Of a stretch of DNA of 64,000 bases, positions 41,484 through 50,110 are shown piece after piece. Under the pieces are notes generated by a model that was given only the letters and a program-made list of their open reading frames with translations, was not told where the DNA came from and did not search any database. The translations under genes and the position numbers were made by a program. The DNA lies in the NCBI RefSeq assembly GCF_000177195.2, contig NC_015953.1:6138001-6202000 (forward strand), read 5' to 3'. Origin of the DNA: Streptomyces sp. SirexAA-E (lineage in GTDB: Bacteria; Actinomycetota; Actinomycetes; Streptomycetales; Streptomycetaceae). Within the stretch, counting starts at the first letter, position 1; each line of letters opens with the position of its first letter.

Positions 41484-42461
41484 ATGCAACGCCCCCACGC
41501 ACACGCCGTGTCGGCCTGTTCCGCCGCCCTGCTCCTCACCACGCTCACCGCCTGCGGCGGCGGCGCGGGCGCCGACAACCGGAAGCCGACGGTGCCCACG
41601 GGCGTGACGGTGCAGGCGAGCAGCGCCACCTCCGTCCACGTCATGTGGGAGCAGGCCACGGACGACAAGGCGATCACCGGTTACGAGATCTACCGCGAGG
41701 GCGAGAAGGCGGCCTCGGTCCCGGCCACCAAGCGGATGACCGACATCGACGGGCTGACCGCGTCCACCGCGTACACCTTCACCGTCCGGGCCCGCGACGC
41801 CGCCGGGAACCTCTCTCCCCGGAGCACCGCCGTCTCCGTCACCACCCCCGCGCCCGCACCCGCCGACAACGAGCCGCCCACCCGCCCGGTGAAGCTGCGG
41901 GGCACGGCCGACAGCGGCCGCACGGTCTCCCTGTCATGGGGCGGCTCCACGGACGACGTGGGCGTGACCTCGTACGACATCTACCAGGAGGACTCCCGGA
42001 TCCACAGCGTGCCCGGCACCCGGACCACGGCCCGGCTGACCGGACTGCGCCCCGGCACCGTCTACACCTTCACCGTCCGCGCCCGGGACGCCGCCGACCA
42101 CTCGTCCCCGGACAGCGACGCCCTCGACCTCACCACCCCGTCCGCCCCGGGCGCCCCCACGAGCACGGCGCCGACCGGACTGAAGACCGAGACGAGGGCC
42201 GAGGGCGAGGAGTTCGTGGTCGACCTCTCCTGGGACCAGCCGGACACCGGCGGTACCATCCCCGCGTACCAGCTCTACCTGAACGGGAAGTTGACGACCA
42301 CCATCGTCTGGGGCGGCACCCCGCCGGCCGGCCGCGCGTCCTACGAGCTGACGCTGAGCGACCCGCCGGGCACCCGCTACTCGCTGAAGATCCGGCCCAA
42401 GCTCCCGGACGGCACGTGGGGTGACTTCTCGGCCCAGCGCACGGTCGTGCTGGCGGGGTGA
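41484..42461 (+). CDS. Fibronectin type III lipoprotein
   Basis: A 325-residue surface lipoprotein. The signal ends in the lipobox LTAC near residue 24. Two clear Fn3 modules follow (PTVPTGVTVQASSATSVHVM ... TAYTFTVRARDAAGN; PTRPVKLRGTADSGRTVSLS ... TVYTFTVRARDAADH), then a third divergent beta-sandwich (residues ~225-320). There is no catalytic domain. Such modules bind polysaccharide or act as spacers. GGAAGG precedes the ATG. Its position among glycosidases suggests substrate holding (inference). Confidence 0.88.
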   Translation: MQRPHAHAVSACSAALLLTTLTACGGGAGADNRKPTVPTGVTVQASSATSVHVMWEQATDDKAITGYEIYREGEKAASVPATKRMTDIDGLTASTAYTFTVRARDAAGNLSPRSTAVSVTTPAPAPADNEPPTRPVKLRGTADSGRTVSLSWGGSTDDVGVTSYDIYQEDSRIHSVPGTRTTARLTGLRPGTVYTFTVRARDAADHSSPDSDALDLTTPSAPGAPTSTAPTGLKTETRAEGEEFVVDLSWDQPDTGGTIPAYQLYLNGKLTTTIVWGGTPPAGRASYELTLSDPPGTRYSLKIRPKLPDGTWGDFSAQRTVVLAG

Positions 42462-42479
42462 CCGGGGCGGGACGGCCGA

Positions 42480-42498
42480 CGGGCCCGGAAGGGGCCCG
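42480..42498. terminator. Short hairpin after the Fn3 lipoprotein gene
   Basis: CGGGCCC and GGGCCCG arms with a five-base loop. The remaining ~220 bases to the protease gene show no gene or clear promoter. Confidence 0.45.
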
Positions 42499-42718
42499 GG
42501 TACGCCCGCCGCGGGTGGTACCGGACGTCACGTGCACCCTCTGTCCGTACGGAAAGTGATCCTCGCAGGACCGTTCCCGCCCGGGGGCGCACTTGTGCCT
42601 GACCGCAAGTCACCATCCCGCCGTCCGGCAGGACCCGTCGCCCCTCGACCCGCCGTGCCGACACCGCCCGCATACTTCTCTGACCGCTTCCTGACATCAC
42701 GTGACTACTGTCCGGCGC

Positions 42719-43825
42719 ATGCGCACACCAACTCACCGCCCACGCGGTCAGCAGGGCACCCGCAGGACCCTCCGCCACGCGATCGGGGCCACCGTGACGG
42801 TGTCCGCGGCCGTCGTCGCGCTGGTCACGCCGGCCGCGGCCGCCGACACCGCACCGCACACCCCGTCGTCCAGCGGCGCCGGCGCGGCAGGACCGGACAC
42901 CGTCACCACCCACGCCGGCGCCGGGACCGCACAGGAGCGCGCCCGGGTCGACGCCTACTGGAGCCCCGAGCGGATGAAGCTGGCGGGCGCCATGATCCCC
43001 GAGATCACCCCCGTACCCGAGGACGACAACACGCCGGACGACCCGCGGCCGCTTCCCGCGAACACCCCGGACCCCGGGTCCGTGTGGACTCACGGCGGAG
43101 CGGTGCAGAAGAACGTCGGCCGCCTGTTCTTCACCTTCTCCGACGGCTACGACGGCAGTTGCACCGCGACGGTCGTCACGAGTGCCAACCGCAGTACGGT
43201 CATCACGGCGGCACACTGCCTGAGAGGCGTGGGTGCGCCTTCCGACGACGACACCTGGAACCACAACCTCTACTTCGTGCCCGGCTATCGCAACGGAACG
43301 AAACCGCTCGGCGGCTTCAGCATCAGGACCATGGCCACCTCTTCCCGCTGGAACGCCGACCCGGACACCACCGCGTCGTCGGACCTCGCTGTCGCCGGCT
43401 ACGACACGGGACTCCTCGTGGCGAACCCCGCCGCCGGGGGCCGCCCGATCGGGGACGTCACCGGCAGCCAGCGCATCGGGTTCGACCAGCCCGTCGAGGG
43501 CGAGTTCGTCCACACCTTCGGGTACCCCAAGGCCGGACTCAACGGCTCCGGGGACTCGTACGTCGGATCCCGCATGATCCACTGCGCGGGTCCGAGCCGT
43601 CCCGGGCCCGAGGCCCCCCTGCTGTGGGGCGAGACCTGCGACATGTCGAGCGGTTCGAGCGGTGGACCTCACCTGGCACGCTTCGACACCCGCACCGGCA
43701 CCGGCACCGTCGTGGGCGTCACCACCACTGACGAGGAACTCGCGGGCGGGCAGTCCCCCACGCTCTACGCCACGCGCCTCGGTGACAGCGCCCACCGTCT
43801 CTACGACTGGGCGCAGTCGCGGTAG
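42719..43825 (+). CDS. Secreted trypsin-like serine protease
   Basis: About 368 residues. An Arg-rich N terminus and hydrophobic VTVSAAVVALVTPAAAA form a signal peptide. A propeptide of about 90 residues is followed by the S1 fold: His in VITAAHCL, Asp in SSDLAVAGYD, Ser in MSSGSSGGPHL. Cys residues (SCTATV/AAHCL; MIHCAG/ETCDM) can form two disulphides. The catalytic triad is intact. The ATG at 42719 was preferred over a GTG at 42701; neither has a ribosome site, so this may be a leaderless or poorly translated start. Confidence 0.88.
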   Translation: MRTPTHRPRGQQGTRRTLRHAIGATVTVSAAVVALVTPAAAADTAPHTPSSSGAGAAGPDTVTTHAGAGTAQERARVDAYWSPERMKLAGAMIPEITPVPEDDNTPDDPRPLPANTPDPGSVWTHGGAVQKNVGRLFFTFSDGYDGSCTATVVTSANRSTVITAAHCLRGVGAPSDDDTWNHNLYFVPGYRNGTKPLGGFSIRTMATSSRWNADPDTTASSDLAVAGYDTGLLVANPAAGGRPIGDVTGSQRIGFDQPVEGEFVHTFGYPKAGLNGSGDSYVGSRMIHCAGPSRPGPEAPLLWGETCDMSSGSSGGPHLARFDTRTGTGTVVGVTTTDEELAGGQSPTLYATRLGDSAHRLYDWAQSR

Positions 43826-43884
43826 GACCGTAGGCACGAGCGCGGTCCGGAGGCGGGTCCGGAACCCACCGGGCGCGACGGACC

Positions 43885-44928
43885 TCAGCCCTCGGCTCCG
43901 TACCTGGTGCGGCCGTAGGCGGCGAGGGTGTGGAACGCGGCCTTGGGCTCCCAGGGCAGGCCGGGGCGGGAGGCGGTCCCGGGGTGGCCGTCGGGGAAGA
44001 CCCTGACGACGCCGTAGGAGGCCTTGTCGAAGTCGCGGGTGTCGTCGGTGTCGTCGTGCGGCAGGTCGTAGCGGGCGAAGGTGTAGACGAAGGCCGCGTC
44101 GAGGCCCGACTCCGCGTAGACCCGGAGGAGTTCGCGCAGGTACGCCGCCTGCTCCCGCTCGTCGCGGACCACGGGGCGGACGAAGCCGGCGGGGCGGGCC
44201 TCCTCGTCCCACTCCACCACCTGGTCGGCCCGGCTCGCGATGTCGGCCGCACCACGGTACGGGGCGCAGCCGAACTCGGTGACGGCGGCCGGCTTGCCGT
44301 GGGAGACGAGGGCGCGCAGGCCCTCTTCGAGCCGGTCGGCGGTGCTCGCGTCCCGGTAACCGGCGTCCGTGGCGACCAGGTCGAAGGGTGCCCAGTCGAC
44401 CCCTTCGAACGGCAACGAGGCATATCCGACAGGGCCGTTGAAGCGCGCCCGTACCTCGGCGACCGCCTTGCCCAGGAAGGCGTTGATCTTCGCGGGGACC
44501 TGGGGGAGGACCTCCCGCACCCGCCGGGGGTCGGCGAACAGTGTCTGCCGCTCGGCGTAGGTGTCCCCGGGGAGGAAGCCCGAGGTGAACAGGGAGATCT
44601 CCGAACCCGTGAGGAAGACGACCTCGGCCCCGGTGCGGCGCAGTCCCTCGGCGCGTTCGGCGCCGTCGGTGAGGAAGTCCAGCAGTTCGTCGGGGGTGAG
44701 GCCGTTGGTGAAGGGGCAGTACCAGACCTCCAGCCCCGCCTCCGCCGCGTGACGGGCCGCCGTCTCCAGCCGGTCGCGGTCGCCGCCGGTGACGCGGACG
44801 GCGTCGCAGCGCAGTTCGTCGCGGATGACACGCATCTCGCGGCGGACGACGGCCGGGTCGAACGGCTCACGGGTGGTGGTTCCGGCGGAGGTGAAACCGG
44901 TGTCGTAGGTGATCCCGAAGATGCGCAC
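43885..44928 (-). CDS. TIM-barrel glycosidase-like protein
   Basis: A 347-residue soluble protein. RIFGITYDTGFTSAG starts the barrel; TGSEISLFTSGF and VTEFGCAPYRG carry Glu residues placed like the acid/base and nucleophile of clan-A glycosidases. Homologues are sometimes labelled abortive-infection protein, which nothing in this sequence supports. GAGAGG precedes the GTG at 44928. Divergent from a TetR gene, with GTAC-N5-GTAC operators between, so it is probably the TetR target. Confidence 0.72.
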   Translation of the reverse strand: MRIFGITYDTGFTSAGTTTREPFDPAVVRREMRVIRDELRCDAVRVTGGDRDRLETAARHAAEAGLEVWYCPFTNGLTPDELLDFLTDGAERAEGLRRTGAEVVFLTGSEISLFTSGFLPGDTYAERQTLFADPRRVREVLPQVPAKINAFLGKAVAEVRARFNGPVGYASLPFEGVDWAPFDLVATDAGYRDASTADRLEEGLRALVSHGKPAAVTEFGCAPYRGAADIASRADQVVEWDEEARPAGFVRPVVRDEREQAAYLRELLRVYAESGLDAAFVYTFARYDLPHDDTDDTRDFDKASYGVVRVFPDGHPGTASRPGLPWEPKAAFHTLAAYGRTRYGAEG

Positions 44929-44944
44929 GGCGGCCTCTCGTTTC

Positions 44945-45014
44945 AAGGTACTTGGCGTACCTTATATCTGTAGCAGACTGGGTTGTGTGCTGTCTCACGG
45001 AGTACGATGCGTAC
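44945..45014. promoter_or_regulatory. Pair of GTAC-N5-GTAC operators between TetR and its divergent neighbour
   Basis: AAGGTACTTGGCGTACCTT (44945-44963) has perfect seven-base arms. A second core GTACGATGCGTAC lies at 45002-45014. Both are 13-base GTAC-N5-GTAC, 54 bp apart (about five helical turns), as expected for a TetR protein that controls itself and the divergent gene. Confidence 0.72.
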
Positions 45015-45051
45015 CGTGCAGTTTTCGGTGAGCAGGACGGGAGGGCGGCAC

Positions 45052-45699
45052 GTGACGCCAGCCGAAGGGGTGCGGCCGGCCGCGGCGGGGCGGCGGCGCG
45101 GGACCGAGCTGGAGGAGGCGATCCTGACCGCGGCGGCAGCGGTGCTCACCGAGGACGGTGTGGCCGGTCTGACCATGGAGAAGGTCGCCCGGCGGGCCGG
45201 GACCAACAAGAACACGCTCTACCGGCGCTGGCCCAACCGCCTCGCCCTGGCCGTGGCCGCCTACCGCCGGCTGGCCGCGGACCGCACGGCTCCACCCGAC
45301 ACCGGCTCCCTTCGGGGCGACGCCCTGGCGCTGCTGCGCCGTGCCGACAGCAGCTGGGCCTCGCCGATGGGGGAGATCCTGCGCGGCCTGCTCGCCGCGG
45401 CCGGCGGCGCCCCCGAACTGCTGGCGGAGCTGCGCCCCGACGCCGACGGCAACGCGGTCGACGCGGCCTGGCTGACCCTCATCGGCCGGGCGGTCGCCCG
45501 AGGCGAGGCCCGGCCCGAGGCGCTGCACCCCCGCGTCGCCTCCGCGCCGACGGCGCTGCTGCGCAACGAGTACGTGACCCGGGGCGTCCCCGCCGTACCG
45601 GACGCCGTCCTCGTCGAGATCGTCGACGAGGTCTTCCTGCCGCTGGTACGCGGCCGGGGGCCGATGGCGGGCAGGACGCTCCCGGAGGGCCCGGCGTGA
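45052..45699 (+). CDS. TetR-family repressor
   Basis: About 215 residues. The N-terminal HTH is EAILTAAAAVLTEDGVAGLT, then MEKVARRAGTNKNTLYRRWP; the C-terminal domain (TetR_C-type, EILRGLLAAAGGAPELLAEL) is the ligand pocket. The GTG at 45052 follows GGGAGGG at ideal spacing; an ATG at 45007 would run through the second operator and is less likely. It probably represses itself and the TIM-barrel gene. Confidence 0.88.
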   Translation: MTPAEGVRPAAAGRRRGTELEEAILTAAAAVLTEDGVAGLTMEKVARRAGTNKNTLYRRWPNRLALAVAAYRRLAADRTAPPDTGSLRGDALALLRRADSSWASPMGEILRGLLAAAGGAPELLAELRPDADGNAVDAAWLTLIGRAVARGEARPEALHPRVASAPTALLRNEYVTRGVPAVPDAVLVEIVDEVFLPLVRGRGPMAGRTLPEGPA

Positions 45700-45783
45700 C
45701 CCGGGCCCGGTGAATCCGGCGCCACGGCGCGACCGTTCGAGGCCCGCCCGAACGCGCTCCGGACGCCGTGCGAGACTCCTCGC

Positions 45784-46386
45784 ATGCCCTCCGGTCGCCC
45801 ACGTCTTCACCGCCCTGCGTCGCTCGCCGGCCTCGTGGCCGCCGGTGCCCTCCTCCTGTCCGCGTGCGCCGGTGACGGTGGCGGCACGGCGGACAAGGGA
45901 ACGGAGTTCGTCACCACCGGCGGAGGCGTCTCCACCGTCGCCAGGGGCCACCGCGCGGACGCGCCGACGCTCGACGGGACGACCCTGGACGGCAAGCCGC
46001 TCGACGTCGCCGAGTACCGGGGCCAGGTCGTCGTCCTGAACGTCTGGGCGTCCACCTGCGGTCCGTGCCGTCTGGAGGCCGAGCACTTCGCGAAGGTGTC
46101 CGAGGAGTACCGGGGCCGGGGCGTCCAGTTCGTGGGCATCAACACGCGGGACGTCCAGAAGGCCTCCGCGGTCAGCTTCGAGCGCGACTACGGCGTCACC
46201 TACCCGAGCCTCCACGACCCCGCCGGACGGCTCCTCCTGCGCTTCCCCAAGGGCACGCTGAACCCGCAGACCATCCCCTCCACCGTGGTCATCGACCGTG
46301 AAGGCAAGGTCGCGGCCCGCGCGTTGGCCGCCTTGGACGAGGCCGGTCTGCGCGGGATGATCGCGCCGCTGACCACGGAGAAGTGA
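45784..46386 (+). CDS. TlpA/ResA-like thioredoxin lipoprotein
   Basis: A 200-residue extracytoplasmic redoxin. Signal with lipobox LLSAC near residue 28, then the AlkC/TSA-like fold with redox motif WASTCGPCR (CGPC) and the cis-Pro in NPQTIPSTVVIDREG. It probably acts in the membrane exterior as a thiol-disulphide reductant or in cytochrome c maturation; no ccs/res genes are adjacent. The ATG has a weak ribosome site. Confidence 0.92.
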   Translation: MPSGRPRLHRPASLAGLVAAGALLLSACAGDGGGTADKGTEFVTTGGGVSTVARGHRADAPTLDGTTLDGKPLDVAEYRGQVVVLNVWASTCGPCRLEAEHFAKVSEEYRGRGVQFVGINTRDVQKASAVSFERDYGVTYPSLHDPAGRLLLRFPKGTLNPQTIPSTVVIDREGKVAARALAALDEAGLRGMIAPLTTEK

Positions 46387-46402
46387 CCCTACGGGCGTGG
46401 CC

Positions 46403-46432
46403 GTGACCCGCGGGGTGTTCCTCGCGGGTCAC
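46403..46432. terminator. Hairpin between redoxin and VOC genes
   Basis: Perfect ten-base arms GTGACCCGCG and CGCGGGTCAC with a ten-base loop, between converging genes. Confidence 0.75.
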
Positions 46433-46448
46433 AGGAGCGGTGACGGGC

Positions 46449-46859
46449 CTATGAGTTGGACCAGGTGCGGGTGGAGAGCACCAGCAGATAGCCGTCCGGG
46501 TCCTGGAAGGTCACGCCCCACGTGTCCCAGTACGGGTTGTGGGCGGGGACCCGCTTCCCGCCGTGGCGTTCGAGCCGCTCGGTCAGGGAGTCGGGGACCG
46601 GCTCGCCGAGATAGACCACCAGCAGGTCCTCGGGGGTCGGCCGCGGATCGACGGGGGCGGCGGGATCGCGGACGAGTTCCAGATGCCAGGACGCGTCCGG
46701 CCAGCCGACCATGAGGAGCGCGTGCTCGCCCGAGGTGCCGTCCGCCTCGTGCCGGTACAGGACATCGAGGCCGAGCCCCGCCACCCAGAACACTTCCGCC
46801 GCTTCCAGATCGCGTGACGGGCGGGCGATGCGTAGGTGAGCCGTGGCGTCGGCCGGCAT
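46449..46859 (-). CDS. VOC-family protein (bleomycin-resistance-like)
   Basis: A 136-residue VOC protein: HLRIARPSRDLEAAEVFWVAGLGLDVLYR opens it and WGVTFQDPDGYLLVLSTRTW closes it, with His and Glu positions that could bind a metal. AGGAGG precedes the ATG at seven bases. Monocistronic, converging on the redoxin gene. Ligand unknown. Confidence 0.87.
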   Translation of the reverse strand: MPADATAHLRIARPSRDLEAAEVFWVAGLGLDVLYRHEADGTSGEHALLMVGWPDASWHLELVRDPAAPVDPRPTPEDLLVVYLGEPVPDSLTERLERHGGKRVPAHNPYWDTWGVTFQDPDGYLLVLSTRTWSNS

Positions 46860-47029
46860 GCCGGAACCTCCTGATGGTGTGGCCCACCCCCTGCGGATGG
46901 GTGCCACAGAGCCTACGGACGACGGGGCGCCGTGTCTGTCGGCCGCTGGTCCTACGCCGTGCCCCGCGGACCGCGGCGCCGTACCCCCGCCCGGTGACCG
47001 GTGGGGTACGGCGCCGCGCGCGGCCCTCG

Positions 47030-48649
47030 TCAGCGCAGCTGCTCGTACGCCGGCAATGTCAGGAAGTCCGCGTAGTCCTCGTCCAGCGAGACCGTGAGCA
47101 GCAGGTCGTGGGCCTGCTGCCACTTCCCGGCGGCGAAGGCCTCGTGGCCGACCTCCGCGCGGATCGTGGCCAGTTCCTCGGCCGCGATCGTGCGGGCCAG
47201 GTCGGCCGTGGCGTGTTCGCCGTTCTCGAAGACCACGTCCGCGTTGATCCACTGCCAGATCTGCGAGCGGGAGATCTCCGCGGTGGCCGCGTCCTCCATC
47301 AGGTTGAAGATGGCGACCGCGCCCATGCCCCGCAGCCACGCCTCGATGTAGCGGATGCCGACGGCGACGGCGTTGCGCAGGCCGTCGTACGAGGGCCTGG
47401 CGTCCAGGGTGTCGACGGCGATCAGGTCGCCGGCCGCCACCGAGACGTCCTCGCGCAGGCGGTCCTTCTGGTTCGGCTTGTCGCCGAGGACCGCGTCGAA
47501 GGACTCCATCGCGATCGGGACCAGGTCCGGGTGGGCCACCCATGAGCCGTCGAAGCCGTCGTTCGCCTCGCGGTCCTTGTCGGCCTTGACCTTCTCGAAG
47601 GCGACCTTGTTGACCTCGGCGTCGCGCCGCGAGGGGATGAAGGCGGCCATGCCCCCGATGGCGTGCGCCCCGCGCTTGTGGCAGGTACGGACCAGGAGTT
47701 CGGTGTACGCCCGCATGAACGGGGCCGTCATCGTCACCAGGTTGCGGTCCGGCAGGACGAACTTCGGGCCGCCGTCACGGAAGTTCTTGACGATGGAGAA
47801 GAGGTAGTCCCAGCGGCCCGCGTTCAGCCCCGAGGCGTGGTCGCGCAGCTCGTAGAGGATCTCCTCCATCTCGTACGCGGCGGTGATCGTCTCGATCAGG
47901 ACGGTCGCCCGGACCGTGCCCCGCGGGATGCCGACGTAGTCCTGGGCGAAGACGAAGATGTCGTTCCAGAGGCGCGCCTCCAGGTGCGACTCCGTCTTCG
48001 GGAGGTAGAAGTACGGGCCCTTGCCGAGGTCGATCAGCCGCTGGGCGTTGTGGAAGAAGTAGAGGCCGAAGTCGACCAGGGCGCCGGGCACCGGGGTGCC
48101 GTCCTGCTGGAGGTGGCGCTCGTCCAGGTGCCAGCCGCGCGGGCGGGTGACGACGGTCGCGAGCTCCTCGGCGGGCCTGAGCGCGTAGGACTTGCCGGAC
48201 CTCGGGTCGGTGAAGTCGATGTTCCGGGTGTAGGCGTCGATCAGGTTCAGCTGGCCGGTGACCACGTTCTCCCACGTCGGGGCGGACGCGTCCTCGAAGT
48301 CGGCGAGCCAGACCTTGGCGCCGGAGTTCAGCGCGTTGACGGTCATCTTCCGGTCGGTCGGACCGGTGATCTCCACCCGGCGGTCGTCCAGCGCGGCCGG
48401 GGCCGGGGCGACCTTCCAGGTGTCGTCCACCCGGATCGCCTGCGTCTCGGGCAGGAAGTCCAGCGTGGAGGTGCGCGCGATCTCGGCGCGGCGCTCGGCC
48501 CGGCGGGCGAGCAGCTCGTCACGCCGGGGTGTGAACCGCCGGTGCAGCTCGGCCACGAACGCGAGGGCCGCATCGGTCAGGACCTCGTCCTGCCTCGGCA
48601 GGGGCTCGGCATCGACGATGGCCAGCGGGGACGGCGCTGGTGCGGACAT
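47030..48649 (-). CDS. aceB: Malate synthase A
   Basis: A 539-residue malate synthase condensing glyoxylate with acetyl-CoA. Motifs: VKVWLADFEDASAPTWENVV, HLDERHLQ, TVRATVLIETITAAYEMEEI (Arg/Glu of the active site), LNAGRWDYLFSIVKNF, and MGAVAIFNLMEDAATAEISR with the catalytic Asp. AAGGAG precedes the ATG. No isocitrate lyase gene is near, so glyoxylate from allantoin is a natural source. The promoter carries both operator classes of this island. Confidence 0.97.
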   Translation of the reverse strand: MSAPAPSPLAIVDAEPLPRQDEVLTDAALAFVAELHRRFTPRRDELLARRAERRAEIARTSTLDFLPETQAIRVDDTWKVAPAPAALDDRRVEITGPTDRKMTVNALNSGAKVWLADFEDASAPTWENVVTGQLNLIDAYTRNIDFTDPRSGKSYALRPAEELATVVTRPRGWHLDERHLQQDGTPVPGALVDFGLYFFHNAQRLIDLGKGPYFYLPKTESHLEARLWNDIFVFAQDYVGIPRGTVRATVLIETITAAYEMEEILYELRDHASGLNAGRWDYLFSIVKNFRDGGPKFVLPDRNLVTMTAPFMRAYTELLVRTCHKRGAHAIGGMAAFIPSRRDAEVNKVAFEKVKADKDREANDGFDGSWVAHPDLVPIAMESFDAVLGDKPNQKDRLREDVSVAAGDLIAVDTLDARPSYDGLRNAVAVGIRYIEAWLRGMGAVAIFNLMEDAATAEISRSQIWQWINADVVFENGEHATADLARTIAAEELATIRAEVGHEAFAAGKWQQAHDLLLTVSLDEDYADFLTLPAYEQLR

Positions 48650-48794
48650 GAGCGGTCACTCCTTCAGCGGTGAGGAACGGCGGCACCCCGCGGCCGCCGG
48701 GTCACCCGTGCGGCACGGGGTGCCAGGGGCTCCGGGACACGGCCGGGGGAGCCGTCCGGATCCGGAAGCGGAACCATGGGCTTCTGATCAGTGG

Positions 48795-48834
48795 ATATTA
48801 GTTTCCTCATGGTGGAAGTTCAATGGTTTGTTGA
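48795..48834 (-). promoter_or_regulatory. aceB promoter carrying class A and class B operators
   Basis: Minus strand: TTGAAC (48818-48823), 17 bases, TAATAT (48795-48800), an excellent promoter. A class A site TCAACAAACCATTGA (48820-48834) overlaps the -35; a class B site TTCCACCATGAGGAA (48803-48817) fills the spacer. Centres are 17 bp apart. The leader before the ATG is about 140 bases. Confidence 0.78.
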
Positions 48835-48925
48835 TGTCGAGATTCTCCGGGTCGACAGAACCGGCCGCGCCGTGGCGCACCGTGCCGGTCCGTAAACGGT
48901 CCGTTCGTCGCCCCGCTCCGCCACG

Positions 48926-49531
48926 TCAGTCCAAATGCGCCAGATCCTCCACCGTGTCGATGTCGAAGGCCCGTGCCACGTCCGCACACTCCACGAGCGT
49001 GATCGCCTCGCGGTGCGCCCGCAGGTACGCCCGCGCCCCCTGGTCCCCGACGGCCGCCGCCGCGACGTCCGCCCACCGGTCGGCCCCGAACATCACCGGG
49101 TGGCCGCGCTCCCCGTCGTACGCCCCGGACGCCAGGGCCGCCCGCGAGCGGTACGCGGAGCGCACGCGCGCCACCGCCGCCGCGCCGATCCCGGGCTGGT
49201 CCACCAGCAGGACCAGCGCCGCGTCCGCGTCCGTGGCGGCGAGCGCGTCCAGGCCCGCCCGGAGCGAGGAGCCCATGCCCTGCTCCCAGTCGGGGTTCAC
49301 GGTCACCGCGTACCCCGACAGGTCCGCCCGCATCCGCACCTGGGGCGCGGCGGCGCCGAGCACCACGTGGACGGGTCCGCAGCCCCCGTCCCGCAGCACC
49401 CGGGCCGCGTGTTCGACCAGGGGGCGGCCGCGGTGCTCCAGCAGGGCCTTCGGCCGGCCGCCGAGTCTGCGCCCGCCGCCCGCGGCGAGCAGCAGTCCGG
49501 CGACCACCGGAATCCGTTGTGTCTGAGCCAT
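48926..49531 (-). CDS. MobA/MocA-like nucleotidyltransferase
   Basis: A 201-residue NTP transferase. VVAGLLLAAGGGRRLGGRPKALLEHRG is the nucleotide-binding loop with the Lys of the family; VLLVDQPGIGAAAV contains the metal Asp; ASGAYDGERGHPVMFG is the MocA-type substrate loop. MocA adds CMP to molybdopterin for xanthine-dehydrogenase-type enzymes, a plausible link with purine breakdown, but no molybdoenzyme is in the window. Ribosome site weak (CAGGGCGG). Confidence 0.85.
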   Translation of the reverse strand: MAQTQRIPVVAGLLLAAGGGRRLGGRPKALLEHRGRPLVEHAARVLRDGGCGPVHVVLGAAAPQVRMRADLSGYAVTVNPDWEQGMGSSLRAGLDALAATDADAALVLLVDQPGIGAAAVARVRSAYRSRAALASGAYDGERGHPVMFGADRWADVAAAAVGDQGARAYLRAHREAITLVECADVARAFDIDTVEDLAHLD

Positions 49532-49711
49532 CCGCCCTGGATACCACCGCTCCGTTCGCACAGGCGCAAGGCGCGTCACCCGCCCGCCCCGGCCAATTGT
49601 GTCCGCGCGGTGGCGCGGCCTGCCCGCGATGGCGTTAACTTGTGGGCATACCGGGGCAGTTGACCGCTGCTCGGGGGCGGCTCGACCAGGTCGGCGCACC
49701 GGTACGAGGAC

Positions 49712-50110
49712 GTGCGAAGGGGGAGCACCTTGCTGAGGAGTGCGGGGCACCAGCGGCCGGCCGGCGCAGTCGACCCGAGGGTGGCCGAGCTGCGGACGGC
49801 CGTCTCCCGGCTCCGCCGCGAACTGGCCGGTCATCCGGCGGAGTTCCCGGACCGGGGCATCGCCGAGGACGAACTGGCCGCGCTGGACGCCATGGCGGTC
49901 GGCGGAACACCCGAGATCCCGCGGCTGCGGCGCTCACTGCTGCTGGTCGCGGGCGCGATCGGCTCGGTCAGCGCGCTGGCGCCTCGGCTCCGGGACGTAC
50001 GCAACGCCGTGGACCTCTTCGGCGAGCCGCCGCGCCCGGGAGGGCCAGCCGCGCGGTCAGCGCCGGATCAGCCGGCGCGCGGTGGCGGCGGCGACCGCGG
50101 AGGTGCGTGA
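49712..50110 (+). CDS. Small DUF5955-type actinobacterial protein
   Basis: About 132 residues, helical, matching a Streptomyces family without known function: RVAELRTAVSRLRRELAGHP, FPDRGIAEDELAALDAMAVG, RLRRSLLLVAGAIGSVSALA. The start is uncertain: GTG 49712 or TTG 49730, the latter with GGGGAG at good spacing. The last 54 bases overlap the 3' end of the opposite response-regulator gene, an unusually long convergent overlap, which makes the Gly/Pro-rich tail suspect as a functional part. Confidence 0.7.
   Translation: MRRGSTLLRSAGHQRPAGAVDPRVAELRTAVSRLRRELAGHPAEFPDRGIAEDELAALDAMAVGGTPEIPRLRRSLLLVAGAIGSVSALAPRLRDVRNAVDLFGEPPRPGGPAARSAPDQPARGGGGDRGGA

Noticed and set aside
43885..44928. Abortive-infection (phage defence) gene
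   Set aside because: The only ground is a label sometimes given to homologues; residues and predicted fold point to a TIM-barrel glycosidase-like protein and no defence genes surround it.
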